Shown here one piece after another: positions 8,152 through 16,841 of a stretch of DNA of 64,000 nucleotides. The notes below the pieces were generated by a model, which ran no database searches, had not been told where the DNA came from, and was given only the letters and a program-made list of their open reading frames with translations. Position numbers and translations under genes: made by a program. Location of the stretch: positions 1,426,001-1,490,000 of the forward strand of contig NZ_CP109442.1 of NCBI RefSeq assembly GCF_036227205.1. Direction: 5' to 3'. The first letter of the stretch is position 1. Each line of letters opens with the position of its first letter. The stretch is from Amycolatopsis sp. NBC_01480 (GTDB lineage Bacteria > Actinomycetota > Actinomycetes > Mycobacteriales > Pseudonocardiaceae).

Positions 8152-9159
8152 TCAGGGCTGCGGCAGTTTCGGCGCCAGCTGCTTGGCCAGGCCGAGCGCC
8201 TTGCCGCACGGGTCGTCGGTCTCCGGCTTGGTGTCGTAGTTCGTGTACTGCACCTGGGCCACCTCGACGCTGTCGTCCTGCCACGGCCGGTGCTGCCACT
8301 GGACCCGGCAGTCGGAGCTGCCCGCGGTGCCCTGCTTCTGGAACGCCTGGTTCGGGGTGCCGGCGTCGGCCTTCACCCAGCCGTCGCCCTCGAGCGGCGC
8401 GGTGCTGGGGAAGAACAGGACCGTGACACTCGCGCTGCTGCCCCACACGCAGCTGTGCATCGAGGCGGCCCTGGCCTTGGCGTTCTTGATCACCGGGTCC
8501 ACCGCCGCGTCGGTCAGCACCGAGCACGGGTCGACGTTGATCAGGGAGCCCTTGGCTTCGGCGTACTTCTGCGGCGAGGAGTGCAGCTTCTGCACGGCCG
8601 GCGTGAGCAGCGTCCGCCCGGCGCGGCACGGGTCGCCGCCCGCGTAGTCGATCACGAACGAGAGGCCGAGGTCGGGGTCCCGCGAGGTGAGCGCGCTGAC
8701 CGTGCAGGAGCCTCCGGTGGTGTCCTTCACCTCGACCTGCGGCAGGCCGCCGACCTGGCCGGTGCCCTTGCTGGAGGCGAAGCTGACCGGGGTGCCGACC
8801 TGGACGTCGACCGAGATCTCCTTGCCACCCGGGTCTTTCACCTTCGCGCGGCAGTCGTCGAACCGAACGCTGGACGGCATCGGGTCGCCGTCGGGCGTGC
8901 CGAGCACGGCGAGCGAGGCCTGGTCCACGAACGGGCAAGGCTGCACCGGGCGCAGCGCGGCGGCCGCGACCGCCGGGTCGGTGATCGGGCCGGAGGACGC
9001 CGACGAATCCCCGCTCGCGGCGGGGACCGTCGTCCGCGCGAAGTTCTGCTTGCCCAGGTCCGGGCCGCCGCACGCGGACACCACCAGGGCACCCGCCGCG
9101 ACCAGTGCGGACAGCTTCAGGAACCGGCCGCGCCGGAGATCGTGCACCACGCGGAGCAC
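8152..9159 (-). CDS. Secreted lipoprotein with two DUF3558-like halves
   Basis: About 335 residues. The N-terminus has basic residues, a hydrophobic stretch and a lipobox ending VVSACGG, so it is a lipoprotein of the outer face of the membrane. The mature part shows two similar halves, each starting with a PC(P/S) motif (VQPCPFVDQASLAVLG and VDPCSVLTDAAVDPVI) and holding a second cysteine about 30 residues on, as in DUF3558 lipoproteins of actinomycetes. Start choice is uncertain: GTG codons at 9159, 9150 and 9147 are all possible. It ends at the 48-bp palindrome. Function unknown. Confidence 0.72.
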   Translation of the reverse strand: MLRVVHDLRRGRFLKLSALVAAGALVVSACGGPDLGKQNFARTTVPAASGDSSASSGPITDPAVAAAALRPVQPCPFVDQASLAVLGTPDGDPMPSSVRFDDCRAKVKDPGGKEISVDVQVGTPVSFASSKGTGQVGGLPQVEVKDTTGGSCTVSALTSRDPDLGLSFVIDYAGGDPCRAGRTLLTPAVQKLHSSPQKYAEAKGSLINVDPCSVLTDAAVDPVIKNAKARAASMHSCVWGSSASVTVLFFPSTAPLEGDGWVKADAGTPNQAFQKQGTAGSSDCRVQWQHRPWQDDSVEVAQVQYTNYDTKPETDDPCGKALGLAKQLAPKLPQP

Positions 9160-9197
9160 GGTAGCCGCCACCGGCGCGGCCTGTCCGGACAACCCGG

Positions 9198-9488
9198 TTA
9201 TTCGACCGGTGCCGGCGGCTCGGCGATGTTCTCCGACGCCCCGGCGTCCGCGGGGACCACGATCGGGCGCAGCAGCGCCCACGTCACGAAGATCGCCGTG
9301 AACACCAGCAGGCCGATGCCGGCCCACAGGTTGATGTTCACCCCGGCGGCCTTGTCCAGGTCCGCCTGGGTGGTGAACGCCGCGCCCATCACCGTCAGCA
9401 CCACGCCGTACACGCCGGTCAGCAACGCGATGATCAACCGGATGTCGAAGGCGCCCGCCTTGCGCGGCCGCGAGGACTCGTCAGTCAT
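9198..9488 (-). CDS. Small two-helix membrane protein linked to the symporter gene
   Basis: 96 residues with two membrane helices (about residues 16-38 and 52-72, LIIALLTGVYGVVLTVMGAAF and LWAGIGLLVFTAIFVTWALL). A GGAGGTCGG site sits 3 bp before the ATG at 9488 and overlaps the symporter stop region, with only 9 bp between the genes, so it is co-transcribed and probably translated in step with the sodium:solute symporter. It may be an accessory subunit of the transporter. No named family recognised. Confidence 0.7.
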   Translation of the reverse strand: MTDESSRPRKAGAFDIRLIIALLTGVYGVVLTVMGAAFTTQADLDKAAGVNINLWAGIGLLVFTAIFVTWALLRPIVVPADAGASENIAEPPAPVE

Positions 9489-9497
9489 TCCGACCTC

Positions 9498-11195
9498 CTA
9501 GAAGATGACGTTGAGGACGATGGTCACGGCGAGCACGATGCCGGCCAGCAGGCCCGGCTTGCGGTACCAGCCCGAGTTCTCGCCGCTGTCGTCGTGCTTC
9601 AGCGAAGCGCGCGGGGTCAGCGAGTAGACCAGCCCGACCAGCTCGCTGTCCGCCTTCGGCCGCGTGACCATCGAGACGCCGACGCTGACCACGATGTCCA
9701 CCACGAACGCCGCGCCGGCGGCCACGAAGCTGATGCCCTGGCCGGTCAGCCCGATGATCCCGGCCTGCGAAAGGCTCCAGATCAGGATCGCCGACACGGT
9801 ACCGGCCACCAGGCCGATCCAGCCCGCGCTGGCCGTCATCCGCTTCCAGAACATGCCGAGGATGAAGGTGGCGAACAGTGGCGCGTTGAAGAAGGAGAAC
9901 AGGTCCTGCAGGTAGTTCAGGATGTTGCCCGAGTTCGACGCGATGAACGCGGTGCCGATCGCCAGGATCGTGCCGCCCGCGGTGACGCCGCGGCCGAGCC
10001 GCAGGTAGTAGCCGTCCGGCTTGTCCTTCTTGACGTACGCCTGCCAGATGTCGTACGTGAACACGGAGTTGAACGCGCTCAGGTTGGCTGCCATACCGGC
10101 CATGAACGAGGCGAGCAGACCGGCGATCGCGATGCCGAGCATGCCGTTGGGCAGCAGGTCGCGCATCAGCAGCAGCAGTGCGTTGTTGAACGTGACACCG
10201 CTCGGCGCGCTGCCGCCCTGGAGCAGGATTCCCTTGTCGTGCAAGTACTCCGGCACCGTGACCGCGGCGATCATGCCGGGGATGATCACGATGAACGGGA
10301 CCAGCATCTTCGGGAACGCGCCGATGATCGGCGTGCGCCGCGCGGCCGACATGCTCTTCGACGCCATGGCCCGCTGGACCTCCACGAAGTTCGTGGTCCA
10401 GTAGCCGAAGGAGAGCACGAAGCCGAGGCCGAAGACGATGCCCAGCACCGAAAGGAAGTTGTTGCCGAAGCCGGTCAGGTTGTCACCCGGCCACGAATGC
10501 AGCTGCGCGGTACCGCCCGGGCTGCCGGTGACCTTGTTGACCAGGCCCTGCCAGCCGCCGACCTTCACCAGGCCGACGATGGTCAGCGGCAGCAGCGCGG
10601 CGACGATCACGAAGAACTGCAGCACCTCGTTGTAGATCGCCGCGGACAGGCCGCCGAGCGCGGTGTAGGAGAGCACGATGACCGCCGCGATGACGATCGA
10701 GATCCACAGGTCCCAGCCGAGCAGCAGCTTCACCACGCTGGCCAGCAGGAACAGGTTCGCGCCGGCGATCAGGATCTGCGCGGCGGCGAAACTGATGCCG
10801 TTGACCAGGTGCGCGACGTTGCCGAACCGGCGGCGCATGAACTCGGGCACGCTGCGGACCTTGGAGCCGTAGTAGAACGGCATCATGACCAGGCCCAGGA
10901 ACAGCATCGCCGGAATGGCGCCGATCCAGAAGTAATGCACGGTCGGCAGGCCGTACTGGGCACCGTTGGCCGACATGCCCATCACCTCGACCGCGCCGAG
11001 GTTCGCCGAAATGAACGCCAGCCCGGTCACCCAGGCCGGCAGCGACCGTCCGGAGAGGAAGAAGTCGAGACTGCTCGACACCTGCCTTCTGGCCAGATAA
11101 CCGATGCCGAGCACCAGCACGAAATAGAACGCCAACTCGATGTAGTCGATAGCACTAGCGTCGAGTCGCAGGTTCGCGTCGGCAAGGACGTGCAC
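9498..11195 (-). CDS. Sodium:solute symporter (SSS family, SGLT-like)
   Basis: 565 residues, a polytopic membrane protein of the SSS family. Family motifs: LGIGYLARRQVSSSLDFFLSGRSLPAWVTGLAF near the N-terminus, then GGLSAAIYNEVLQFFV and, more C-terminal, FGYWTTNFVEVQRAMASKSMSAARRTPIIGA, the latter typical of SGLT-type sugar symporters. It takes up an organic solute, perhaps a sugar or inositol, with sodium; the substrate cannot be read. The GTG at 11195 is preceded by GGAGGTGG, which decides the start against longer frames. It forms a two-gene operon with the small membrane protein at 9198-9488. Confidence 0.92.
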   Translation of the reverse strand: MHVLADANLRLDASAIDYIELAFYFVLVLGIGYLARRQVSSSLDFFLSGRSLPAWVTGLAFISANLGAVEVMGMSANGAQYGLPTVHYFWIGAIPAMLFLGLVMMPFYYGSKVRSVPEFMRRRFGNVAHLVNGISFAAAQILIAGANLFLLASVVKLLLGWDLWISIVIAAVIVLSYTALGGLSAAIYNEVLQFFVIVAALLPLTIVGLVKVGGWQGLVNKVTGSPGGTAQLHSWPGDNLTGFGNNFLSVLGIVFGLGFVLSFGYWTTNFVEVQRAMASKSMSAARRTPIIGAFPKMLVPFIVIIPGMIAAVTVPEYLHDKGILLQGGSAPSGVTFNNALLLLMRDLLPNGMLGIAIAGLLASFMAGMAANLSAFNSVFTYDIWQAYVKKDKPDGYYLRLGRGVTAGGTILAIGTAFIASNSGNILNYLQDLFSFFNAPLFATFILGMFWKRMTASAGWIGLVAGTVSAILIWSLSQAGIIGLTGQGISFVAAGAAFVVDIVVSVGVSMVTRPKADSELVGLVYSLTPRASLKHDDSGENSGWYRKPGLLAGIVLAVTIVLNVIF

Positions 11196-11416
11196 CCGAC
11201 CCACCTCCGAATCAAACAATTTCCCACAGGAACCACCACGTTCCTGCCAGGCGGGAACAGTACTGCATGGATTCAGGGTCGGCACCACGACATGGCGGTT
11301 TTCGCCCGGAAGGCCTCCCCACCTCGGGGCAAGGAGGGCAAAAGAGGCTTACGGACGGCGTTGCGAGCGGGTCGGCTGGCGGCCTGTTGCCCGGTGCTCG
11401 GTTGAGGGAGCCCGGT

Positions 11417-12076
11417 TCAGAACAGGCGGAACTCGTCGGACTCGATGCCGCGCAGCGCGTCGTAGTCGAGGGTGAGGCAGCGGATGCCGCGGTCCTCGGC
11501 GAGGGTGCGCGCCTGCGGCTTGATCAGCTGCGCGGCGAACACGCCCTGCACCGGTGCCAGCAACGGGTCGCGGTTGAGCAGCTCGAGGTACCGCGTCAGC
11601 TGTTCCACGCCGTCGATCTCGCCGCGGCGCTTGATCTCGACGGCGACGCTGCCGCCCTCGGGGTCGCGCGCCATGATGTCGACCGGGCCGATGGCGGTGG
11701 GGAACTCCCGGCGCACCAGCGTGTAGCCGTCGCCGAGGGTCTTGATGTGCTCGGCCAGCAGCTCCTGGAGGTGGGCCTCCACGCCGTCCTTCTGCAGGCC
11801 GGGCTCTGCACCCAGCTCTTGGGCGTGGTCGTGGTAGATCTCCTCGATCGAGATCACCAGCTTCTCGCCCTGCTTGTTCTCGACGATCCACAGCTTGCCG
11901 TCCTCGATGAGCCAGCACGGCGGGCTCATCCAGTTCAGCGGCTTGTAGGCGCGGTCATCGGAGTGGACGGACACGGAGCCGTCGGACTTGACGAGCAGCA
12001 GCCGGGTGGCCATCGGCAGATGGGCGGTCAGACGGCCGGCGTAGTCGACCTGGCAGCGAGCGATCACGAGACGCAC
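11417..12076 (-). CDS. nucS: Endonuclease NucS (non-canonical mismatch repair)
   Basis: 219 residues, full length. The start [21 protein letters not shown] (GTG at 12076) matches the conserved NucS N-terminus. The C-terminal nuclease domain has the RecB-like residues in [32 protein letters not shown]. The extreme C-terminus DEFRLF is a sliding-clamp binding motif. In actinobacteria, which lack MutS/MutL, NucS cuts both strands at G/T, G/G and T/T mismatches and lowers mutation rate. It is divergent to a Nudix gene with only 37 bp between starts, so both mRNAs are probably leaderless. Confidence 0.96.
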   Translation of the reverse strand: MRLVIARCQVDYAGRLTAHLPMATRLLLVKSDGSVSVHSDDRAYKPLNWMSPPCWLIEDGKLWIVENKQGEKLVISIEEIYHDHAQELGAEPGLQKDGVEAHLQELLAEHIKTLGDGYTLVRREFPTAIGPVDIMARDPEGGSVAVEIKRRGEIDGVEQLTRYLELLNRDPLLAPVQGVFAAQLIKPQARTLAEDRGIRCLTLDYDALRGIESDEFRLF

Positions 12077-12113
12077 CCGCCGAGGGTAGGACAGGCTCGG
12101 CGATACTGGGTGA
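12077..12113. promoter_or_regulatory. 37-bp divergent promoter region nucS/Nudix
   Basis: Only 37 bp separate two divergent GTG starts. On the plus strand a GATACT hexamer at 12102-12107 ends 6 bp before the Nudix GTG; on the minus strand TACCCT ends about 8 bp before the nucS GTG. Both -10-like elements at that distance mean leaderless transcripts and overlapping promoters. Confidence 0.55.
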
Positions 12114-12653
12114 GTGGACCCCATTCAGCGTGTCGCGACCCGCGAGGTGTACCGGAACAACTGGATGTCGGTGCGGGAGGACGCCATTCGCCGCGCTGAC
12201 GGCAGCGAAGGCATCTACGGCGTCGTCGACAAACCGACCTATGCCCTGATCATCCCCCTGGACGGCGACCGGGTGCTGCTCGTCGACCAGTTCCGCTACC
12301 CGGTGGGCGAACGGCGCTGGGAATTCCCGCAGGGCACCGCCCCCGGCCTCGCCGAGGTCCCACCCGACGACGTCGCGCGCCGCGAACTGCGCGAGGAAAC
12401 CGGCCTGCGCGCCGAAACCATCACCGAACTCGGCCGGCTCGAGGTCGCTCCCGGCATGTCCAGCCAGCGCGGGCACGTCTACCTGGCCACGGATCTCACC
12501 GAGGGCGCGCCGGAGCGGGAGATCGAAGAGCAGGACATGACGACGGCGTGGTTTGCGCGGGCCGATGTGGAGAAGATGATCATGGCTGGTGGGATTACCG
12601 ACGCACAGACTGTTGCTGCTTATACGCTTTTGCTGTTGCACGAACGGCGTTGA
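12114..12653 (+). CDS. Nudix hydrolase, ADP-ribose pyrophosphatase-like
   Basis: 179 residues. The Nudix box is [25 protein letters not shown], one residue longer in its first spacer than the textbook GX5EX7REUXEEXGU, as in some ADP-sugar pyrophosphatases; upstream is the family-typical [21 protein letters not shown]. Likely hydrolyses ADP-ribose or a related nucleoside diphosphate derivative. Starts at GTG 12114, with a -10-like hexamer immediately upstream. Being divergent from nucS, it might belong to the same genome-maintenance context, but this is only suggestive. Confidence 0.9.
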   Translation: MDPIQRVATREVYRNNWMSVREDAIRRADGSEGIYGVVDKPTYALIIPLDGDRVLLVDQFRYPVGERRWEFPQGTAPGLAEVPPDDVARRELREETGLRAETITELGRLEVAPGMSSQRGHVYLATDLTEGAPEREIEEQDMTTAWFARADVEKMIMAGGITDAQTVAAYTLLLLHERR

Positions 12654-12765
12654 GTTCGGCGGGTTTGTGGGTAGTGGCGGCTTTGGGTGTTTGTCCGGCG
12701 GGTTGATGCGGGCCGTGGCTCCTGGTGTGTGACGGCTGCGGGCGTTCGTCGGGCAGAATGACGGG

Positions 12766-13605
12766 ATGCCTCGACCAGTCCCCGCCGACCTGCTGGAAAT
12801 CGCCGAAGCACTGGTCCCCGACGCGCCTCTTGCCTCCGCAAGCCTTGCCGGACAAGGGAATATGCACCACGTCGTGCTGTTCCCCGACGTCGCCGCGGTG
12901 CGAATCAGCAAACGCCCCGACGCCGCCGCCGAACTGCCGCGCCGGGCCGAGATCCTTCGAGCCGTCGCGGCGGCCGACCTGCCTTTTGCCGTGCCGTCGC
13001 CTTTGACGCCGGTGTCCACGTTCGGGGAACACGCGGCCGTCGCAATTTCGTGGATCGACGGCGAACCGTTGCCGGAAGGCACCGGCGACCCGGCGGCGTT
13101 CAGCCTGCTCTTGGAGGCATTGCGCGATTTCGAGGTCTCACCGGAGCTTAAGGCCGTTCTCCACACGCCGCGCCGATACGCGGATGGCTTGGGCTGGGCC
13201 GACATTCTGAGCGACGAGGTCATCCCGCGCCTGCCGTCTCAGTGGCGCGAGGGCGTTCAGCAGCGGCTGGACACGTTGCTGGCGTTGGAGGAAGTCCCAG
13301 CCAGACTCGTCCACGGCGACTTAGGCGGCAGCAATGTGCACTTCGGCTACGACGGCAAACTGACCGGCGTCCTCGACTGGGACATGGCAATCCTGTCCGA
13401 CCCAGCAATCGACGCCGCCCTGGTCGCAACCTGGCACGGCTGGGACCTCCTCCGCGCATCCGTCGACAAGGAGACCTACCAACGCGCCTGGGCCTGGAAC
13501 GACGCCATCGAGGTCGGCCACCTCCACGCGGTCTTCACCGGCAAGCCCTTGTCCCGCGTCGACGGCTTCGTCGCTTCCGTCGTCGCTTGGCTGGAACAGC
13601 GCTAA
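12766..13605 (+). CDS. Aminoglycoside phosphotransferase (APH)-fold kinase
   Basis: 279 residues with the kinase catalytic loop HGDLGGSN (183-190) and the metal-binding aspartate in GVLDWD (Asp204). The N-lobe has QGNMHHVVLF (glycine-loop-like) and AVRISKR with the probable ATP-binding lysine. The APH superfamily includes antibiotic, homoserine, choline and other small-molecule kinases; nothing here points to a particular substrate, so resistance should not be assumed. It stands between the Nudix gene (112 bp upstream) and a long non-coding repeat region. Confidence 0.88.
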   Translation: MPRPVPADLLEIAEALVPDAPLASASLAGQGNMHHVVLFPDVAAVRISKRPDAAAELPRRAEILRAVAAADLPFAVPSPLTPVSTFGEHAAVAISWIDGEPLPEGTGDPAAFSLLLEALRDFEVSPELKAVLHTPRRYADGLGWADILSDEVIPRLPSQWREGVQQRLDTLLALEEVPARLVHGDLGGSNVHFGYDGKLTGVLDWDMAILSDPAIDAALVATWHGWDLLRASVDKETYQRAWAWNDAIEVGHLHAVFTGKPLSRVDGFVASVVAWLEQR

Positions 13606-14473
13606 TCCCCCACGGCCAGTCGGTGCGGCACCCGCCGAATCGCCCAGGCCTCAGACCCCCGCCGCCCGAGAGCAACCCCCGCCCTCCTCTGGGGGGCGTC
13701 CCATGCCCAGTCTACCGCCCCACCCCGTCAAACCTCGTGGTCAAGCCGCTAGAGACCTGAGTTGTCCACAACGGGGAGTCCCTGTGGACAACCCGAGTGC
13801 GGACGTGCCCCGGACCGGACAAGCCGGGTATGGGAGTGCCTAAGCCAGCCAAGTCGAGCAAGGGTGTGGCCAGTTCGGGCGAGGGGTGTGCGCCAGCCCA
13901 AGGACGGCAGCGCTCAACTCGGCCGAGCTGGGCGTGGGAGCGACAAAGTCGGACAACCCGAGGGCGGGAGTAGCCGAAGCAGCCGACCCGAACGCGGCGG
14001 TGTCCAAGGCGGCCAACCACAAGCGCGGGAGCGTCCGAGGCAGCCGAACCGAGCGCCTGCACGACCCAACTGACCGAGCCGAACAAGAAAGCAGCCGAAC
14101 CGAGCGCGACAGTCCCCAAAAGCGGGCAACCACGAACGCCGGGGGGTGCCCGAGGCAGCCGAACCGAGCGCCTGCATGACCGAACCGGCCGAGCCGAACA
14201 AAGCAGCAGCCGACCCGAGCGCGACAGTCCCCAAAGCAGCCAACCACAAACGCGGGGGTGCCCGAGGCAGCCGACCCGAGCACGGGTGGGGGTGCGGGTG
14301 CAGGGTGCGGGTGCGACCAAACCGGTCAAGCCGGACAAGGGAGCGGTCGATCCAAGCGCGGCAGCACCCAAGGCTGCCAACCACGAACCCGGAAGCACTC
14401 GAGGAACGCGGCAGCACCCAACACAGCCGGCCCAAGCACGAAACACCCAGGCCAGCCCAAGCGAAGAAACCGG
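13606..14473. repeat. 868-bp non-coding region with degenerate ~112-115 bp tandem repeats
   Basis: No convincing gene. From about 13981 to 14400 a unit recurs: GAGGCAGCCGAACCGAGCG begins at 14037 and 14152 and a variant at 14264 (steps of 115 and 112 bp), and the CCAACCAC element recurs near 14013, 14125, 14240 and 14376. Because the steps are not multiples of three, the same peptide (PKAANHKRG) appears in different frames, which argues against a protein-coding repeat. The array sits directly downstream of the minus-strand crotonase gene. 13606-13980 is GC-rich sequence in which I see nothing else. Confidence 0.65.
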
Positions 14474-15247
14474 TCAGTCAGGCCATTCCGCGTGGCGCTT
14501 CTCCAAAAACGCAGCCATCCCCTCCCGAGCACCAGGCAGCTGAGAAGCCGAAGCCATCACCTCAACAGCCAGCGCGTAAGCGTCCGCCTCCGGCCGGTCC
14601 AGCTGGGCGTAAAGCGTCTGCTTCCCCAAAGCCTTGCTAGCCCGGCTGCCACGCGTAGCGCGAGCCAGCAGCGAAGCGACCTCCTCATCCAGCAAAGAAT
14701 CCGGGACCACGCGGTTGACGAGGCCCCACTCAAGCGCAGTCGGAGCGTCCACGACATCGCCGGTGAGGGCCAGTTCCATCAGGCGCTTGCGGCCGATCGA
14801 GCGCGCCACCGGGACCGCGGGAGTGTGGCAGAACCAGCCGCCCTTGCCACCCGGGAGGGCGAAACCCGCCGACTCCGCGGCGACGGCCAGGTCGCACGAG
14901 GCGACGAGTTGGCAGCCCGCCGCGGTGGCCAGGCCGTGTACCCGGGCGATCACCACCTGGGGGAGCGACTGCATCGTCCGCATCAGGTCGGTGCACAGCG
15001 TCAGCAACGAGCGCACGCCCATCAGGTCCCGGGAAGCCACGTCGCCGAAGTCGTGGCCCGCGGAGAAGACCGGGCCGGCGGCGGCCAGCACTATGCCCGT
15101 CGCGTCGGTTTCGCCTGCCGAGCGGAACGCTTCGAGCAGCTCACGCAAATGGTCGGCGGACAGCGAGTTCCGCCGCGCCGCGCGGTTCATGGTGACGGTG
15201 ATCGTGTCCCCGTCCCGTTTCACCAGGATGTGCTCGTACTCGCCCAT
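14474..15247 (-). CDS. Enoyl-CoA hydratase/isomerase family protein (ECHDC3-like), catalytic Glu pair missing
   Basis: 257 residues of the crotonase fold. FSAGHDFGDV provides the oxyanion/CoA pocket and VHGLATAAGCQLVASCDLAVA the second oxyanion glycine. The two glutamates used for hydration in rat enoyl-CoA hydratase (Glu144, Glu164) are replaced: Gln113 stands in GCQL for GCEL, and the stretch after FALP reads GGKGG instead of E. This resembles the ECHDC3 group. Ordinary hydratase activity is therefore doubtful; an isomerase, lyase or other crotonase reaction is possible. The ATG at 15247 gives the expected N-terminus. Confidence 0.88.
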   Translation of the reverse strand: MGEYEHILVKRDGDTITVTMNRAARRNSLSADHLRELLEAFRSAGETDATGIVLAAAGPVFSAGHDFGDVASRDLMGVRSLLTLCTDLMRTMQSLPQVVIARVHGLATAAGCQLVASCDLAVAAESAGFALPGGKGGWFCHTPAVPVARSIGRKRLMELALTGDVVDAPTALEWGLVNRVVPDSLLDEEVASLLARATRGSRASKALGKQTLYAQLDRPEADAYALAVEVMASASQLPGAREGMAAFLEKRHAEWPD

Positions 15248-15270
15248 CCCCCGACCGTAACCCCGCGGCC

Positions 15271-16218
15271 TCAGGAACGGAACGTGCGCCGGTACGAGTC
15301 CGGGCCCACGCCGACCTCCGCGCGCAGCCGGCGCCGCAGGTTCGCGGCCGTGCCCAGGCCCGACCGCTGAGCAACGCGCTCCACCGGCAGCTCCGTGGTT
15401 TCCAGCAACCGCTGCGCATAACGGACGCGCTGCACCCGCAGCCAGCGCCCGGGCGTCGCACCGGTGGCGGCCGCGAACTCGCGGTGGAACGTCCGCTCGC
15501 TCATCCCGGCGTGCCCGACGAGGTCGTCGACGCCGATGTCGTCGCCCAGCCGCGCCATCGCCCAGTCCATAGTGGACGACAGGCCGGGCCGGGAAACCAA
15601 CGACGGCAATGGGTTCTCGACGTACTGACGTTGCCCACCCTCGCGCGCGGGCGGCATCACCAGCCGCCGAGCGAGCCGCGATGCGACGTCCGCGCCGTGG
15701 TCACGGCGGACCAGGTACAGGCAGAGGTCGAGCCCGCCGACCACGCCCGCCGACGTCAGCACGCCGCCGGAATCCGTGTAGAGCACGTCGCGCTGCAGGT
15801 CGGCACCCGGTGCGGCGGCGGCCAGCGCATCGAGGTCGCGCCAGTGCGTGGTGGCCGGGCGGCCGTCGAGCAGCCCGGCCGCGGCCAGCGTGAACGCGCC
15901 GGAGCACAGCCCCGCCACCGTCGCGCCCGCGCGGTGGGCCCGGCGCAGCGCCGCCCGGGCCGGGCCGGGCACGTCGGCCAGCGGGTCGCTGCGGCCGGGT
16001 GCGAGCACGAGGTCGCAGCCGTCGAGGCCGGCCAGCCCGTGCGTGGCCGCGACCTCGCCGAACGGCGCGACGGTCGTGCGCGCTCGCCCCGAAGCGCACA
16101 ACCGCACGGAAAACGGGCCGATCCCGCTGTCGGTGCGGTCCTGGGCCCACACCTCGGCGATCACGGCGAGGTCGAACATCCGGCTGCCCGGCAGGAGCAG
16201 CACCCCGATCGTGCGCAT
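15271..16218 (-). CDS. GlxA-type transcriptional regulator (DJ-1/PfpI + AraC)
   Basis: 315 residues. Residues 1-165 form a DJ-1/PfpI class I amidotransferase-like domain with the nucleophile-elbow-like ATVAGLCSGAFTLAAAGLLDG; residues about 215-315 are an AraC-type double helix-turn-helix (GMSERTFHREFAAATGATPGRWL...RLLETTELPVERVAQRSGLGTAANLRRRLRAEVGVGPDSYRR). I use the ATG at 16218 (MRTIGVLLLPG) as start. It is divergent, with a 71-bp gap, from an isochorismatase-fold hydrolase that it probably controls; the paired arrangement of GlxA regulators with isochorismatase genes is common. Ligand unknown. Confidence 0.92.
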   Translation of the reverse strand: MRTIGVLLLPGSRMFDLAVIAEVWAQDRTDSGIGPFSVRLCASGRARTTVAPFGEVAATHGLAGLDGCDLVLAPGRSDPLADVPGPARAALRRAHRAGATVAGLCSGAFTLAAAGLLDGRPATTHWRDLDALAAAAPGADLQRDVLYTDSGGVLTSAGVVGGLDLCLYLVRRDHGADVASRLARRLVMPPAREGGQRQYVENPLPSLVSRPGLSSTMDWAMARLGDDIGVDDLVGHAGMSERTFHREFAAATGATPGRWLRVQRVRYAQRLLETTELPVERVAQRSGLGTAANLRRRLRAEVGVGPDSYRRTFRS

Positions 16219-16289
16219 GGCAGGAAAGTACCGCATCGCGCGCCTTCTGCCACTGCCCGCGACGCCTCCGGGCAGCCAGACTCGTCCGT

Positions 16290-16841
16290 ATGACCGCTCT
16301 CATCCTCATCGACGTCCAGCGCGGGTTCGACGAGCCGGGGTTCTGGGGCCCGCGCAACAACCCCGGCGCCGAAGCGAACATGAAGGCCCTGCTCGACGCG
16401 TGGCAGGAACGCCGCCTGCCCGTGGTCCTGGTGCACCACGACTCGCCGAAGCCGGGCTCGCCGCTGCGCCCGGGCCAGCCCGGCCACGACTTCAAACCCG
16501 AGCTCGACGGCGCGCGCCCCGACCTCGTGTTCGGCAAGAAGGTCAACTCCGCCTTCATCGGCGACATCGACCTCGGCGCCTGGCTCAAGGCACGCGGCAT
16601 CAGCAGCTTCGTGGTCGCCGGCATCCAGACCAACTTCTGCTGCGAAACCACCGCCCGCATGGGCGGCAACCTCGGCTACGACGTCACCTTCGCCCTCGAC
16701 GCGACGTACACGTTCGACCTGCCGGGCGTCGACGGCGACGTTGTGACGGCCGACGAGCTGTACCGCGTGACCACGGCGAACCTCGCCAACCAGTTCGCCA
16801 CCGTCAAGTCCACAAAGGACATCCTGAGTGGACTGGACTAG
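16290..16841 (+). CDS. Isochorismatase-fold cysteine hydrolase
   Basis: 183 residues. The catalytic triad of the family is visible: Asp8 (LILIDVQ), a lysine in FGKKVNSAF (about 83-84) and the cysteine in GIQTNFCCETTARM (Cys117), with the cis-peptide region upstream. Members hydrolyse small amides or act as nicotinamidase-like enzymes; this is not close enough to name a substrate. It is divergent to the GlxA-type regulator and overlaps the end of the convergent mutase gene by 4 bp. Confidence 0.9.
   Translation: MTALILIDVQRGFDEPGFWGPRNNPGAEANMKALLDAWQERRLPVVLVHHDSPKPGSPLRPGQPGHDFKPELDGARPDLVFGKKVNSAFIGDIDLGAWLKARGISSFVVAGIQTNFCCETTARMGGNLGYDVTFALDATYTFDLPGVDGDVVTADELYRVTTANLANQFATVKSTKDILSGLD

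Noticed and set aside
12766..13605. Aminoglycoside resistance gene
   Set aside because: The APH fold is clear, but the superfamily has many non-antibiotic kinases and nothing ties this one to a drug.
13712..14446. Minus-strand frame of 244 codons over the repeat array
   Set aside because: Composition (Leu/Arg/Ser/Gly/Cys-rich) is only the translation of the repeat in one frame; similar peptides occur in the other frames and no ribosome binding site is seen.
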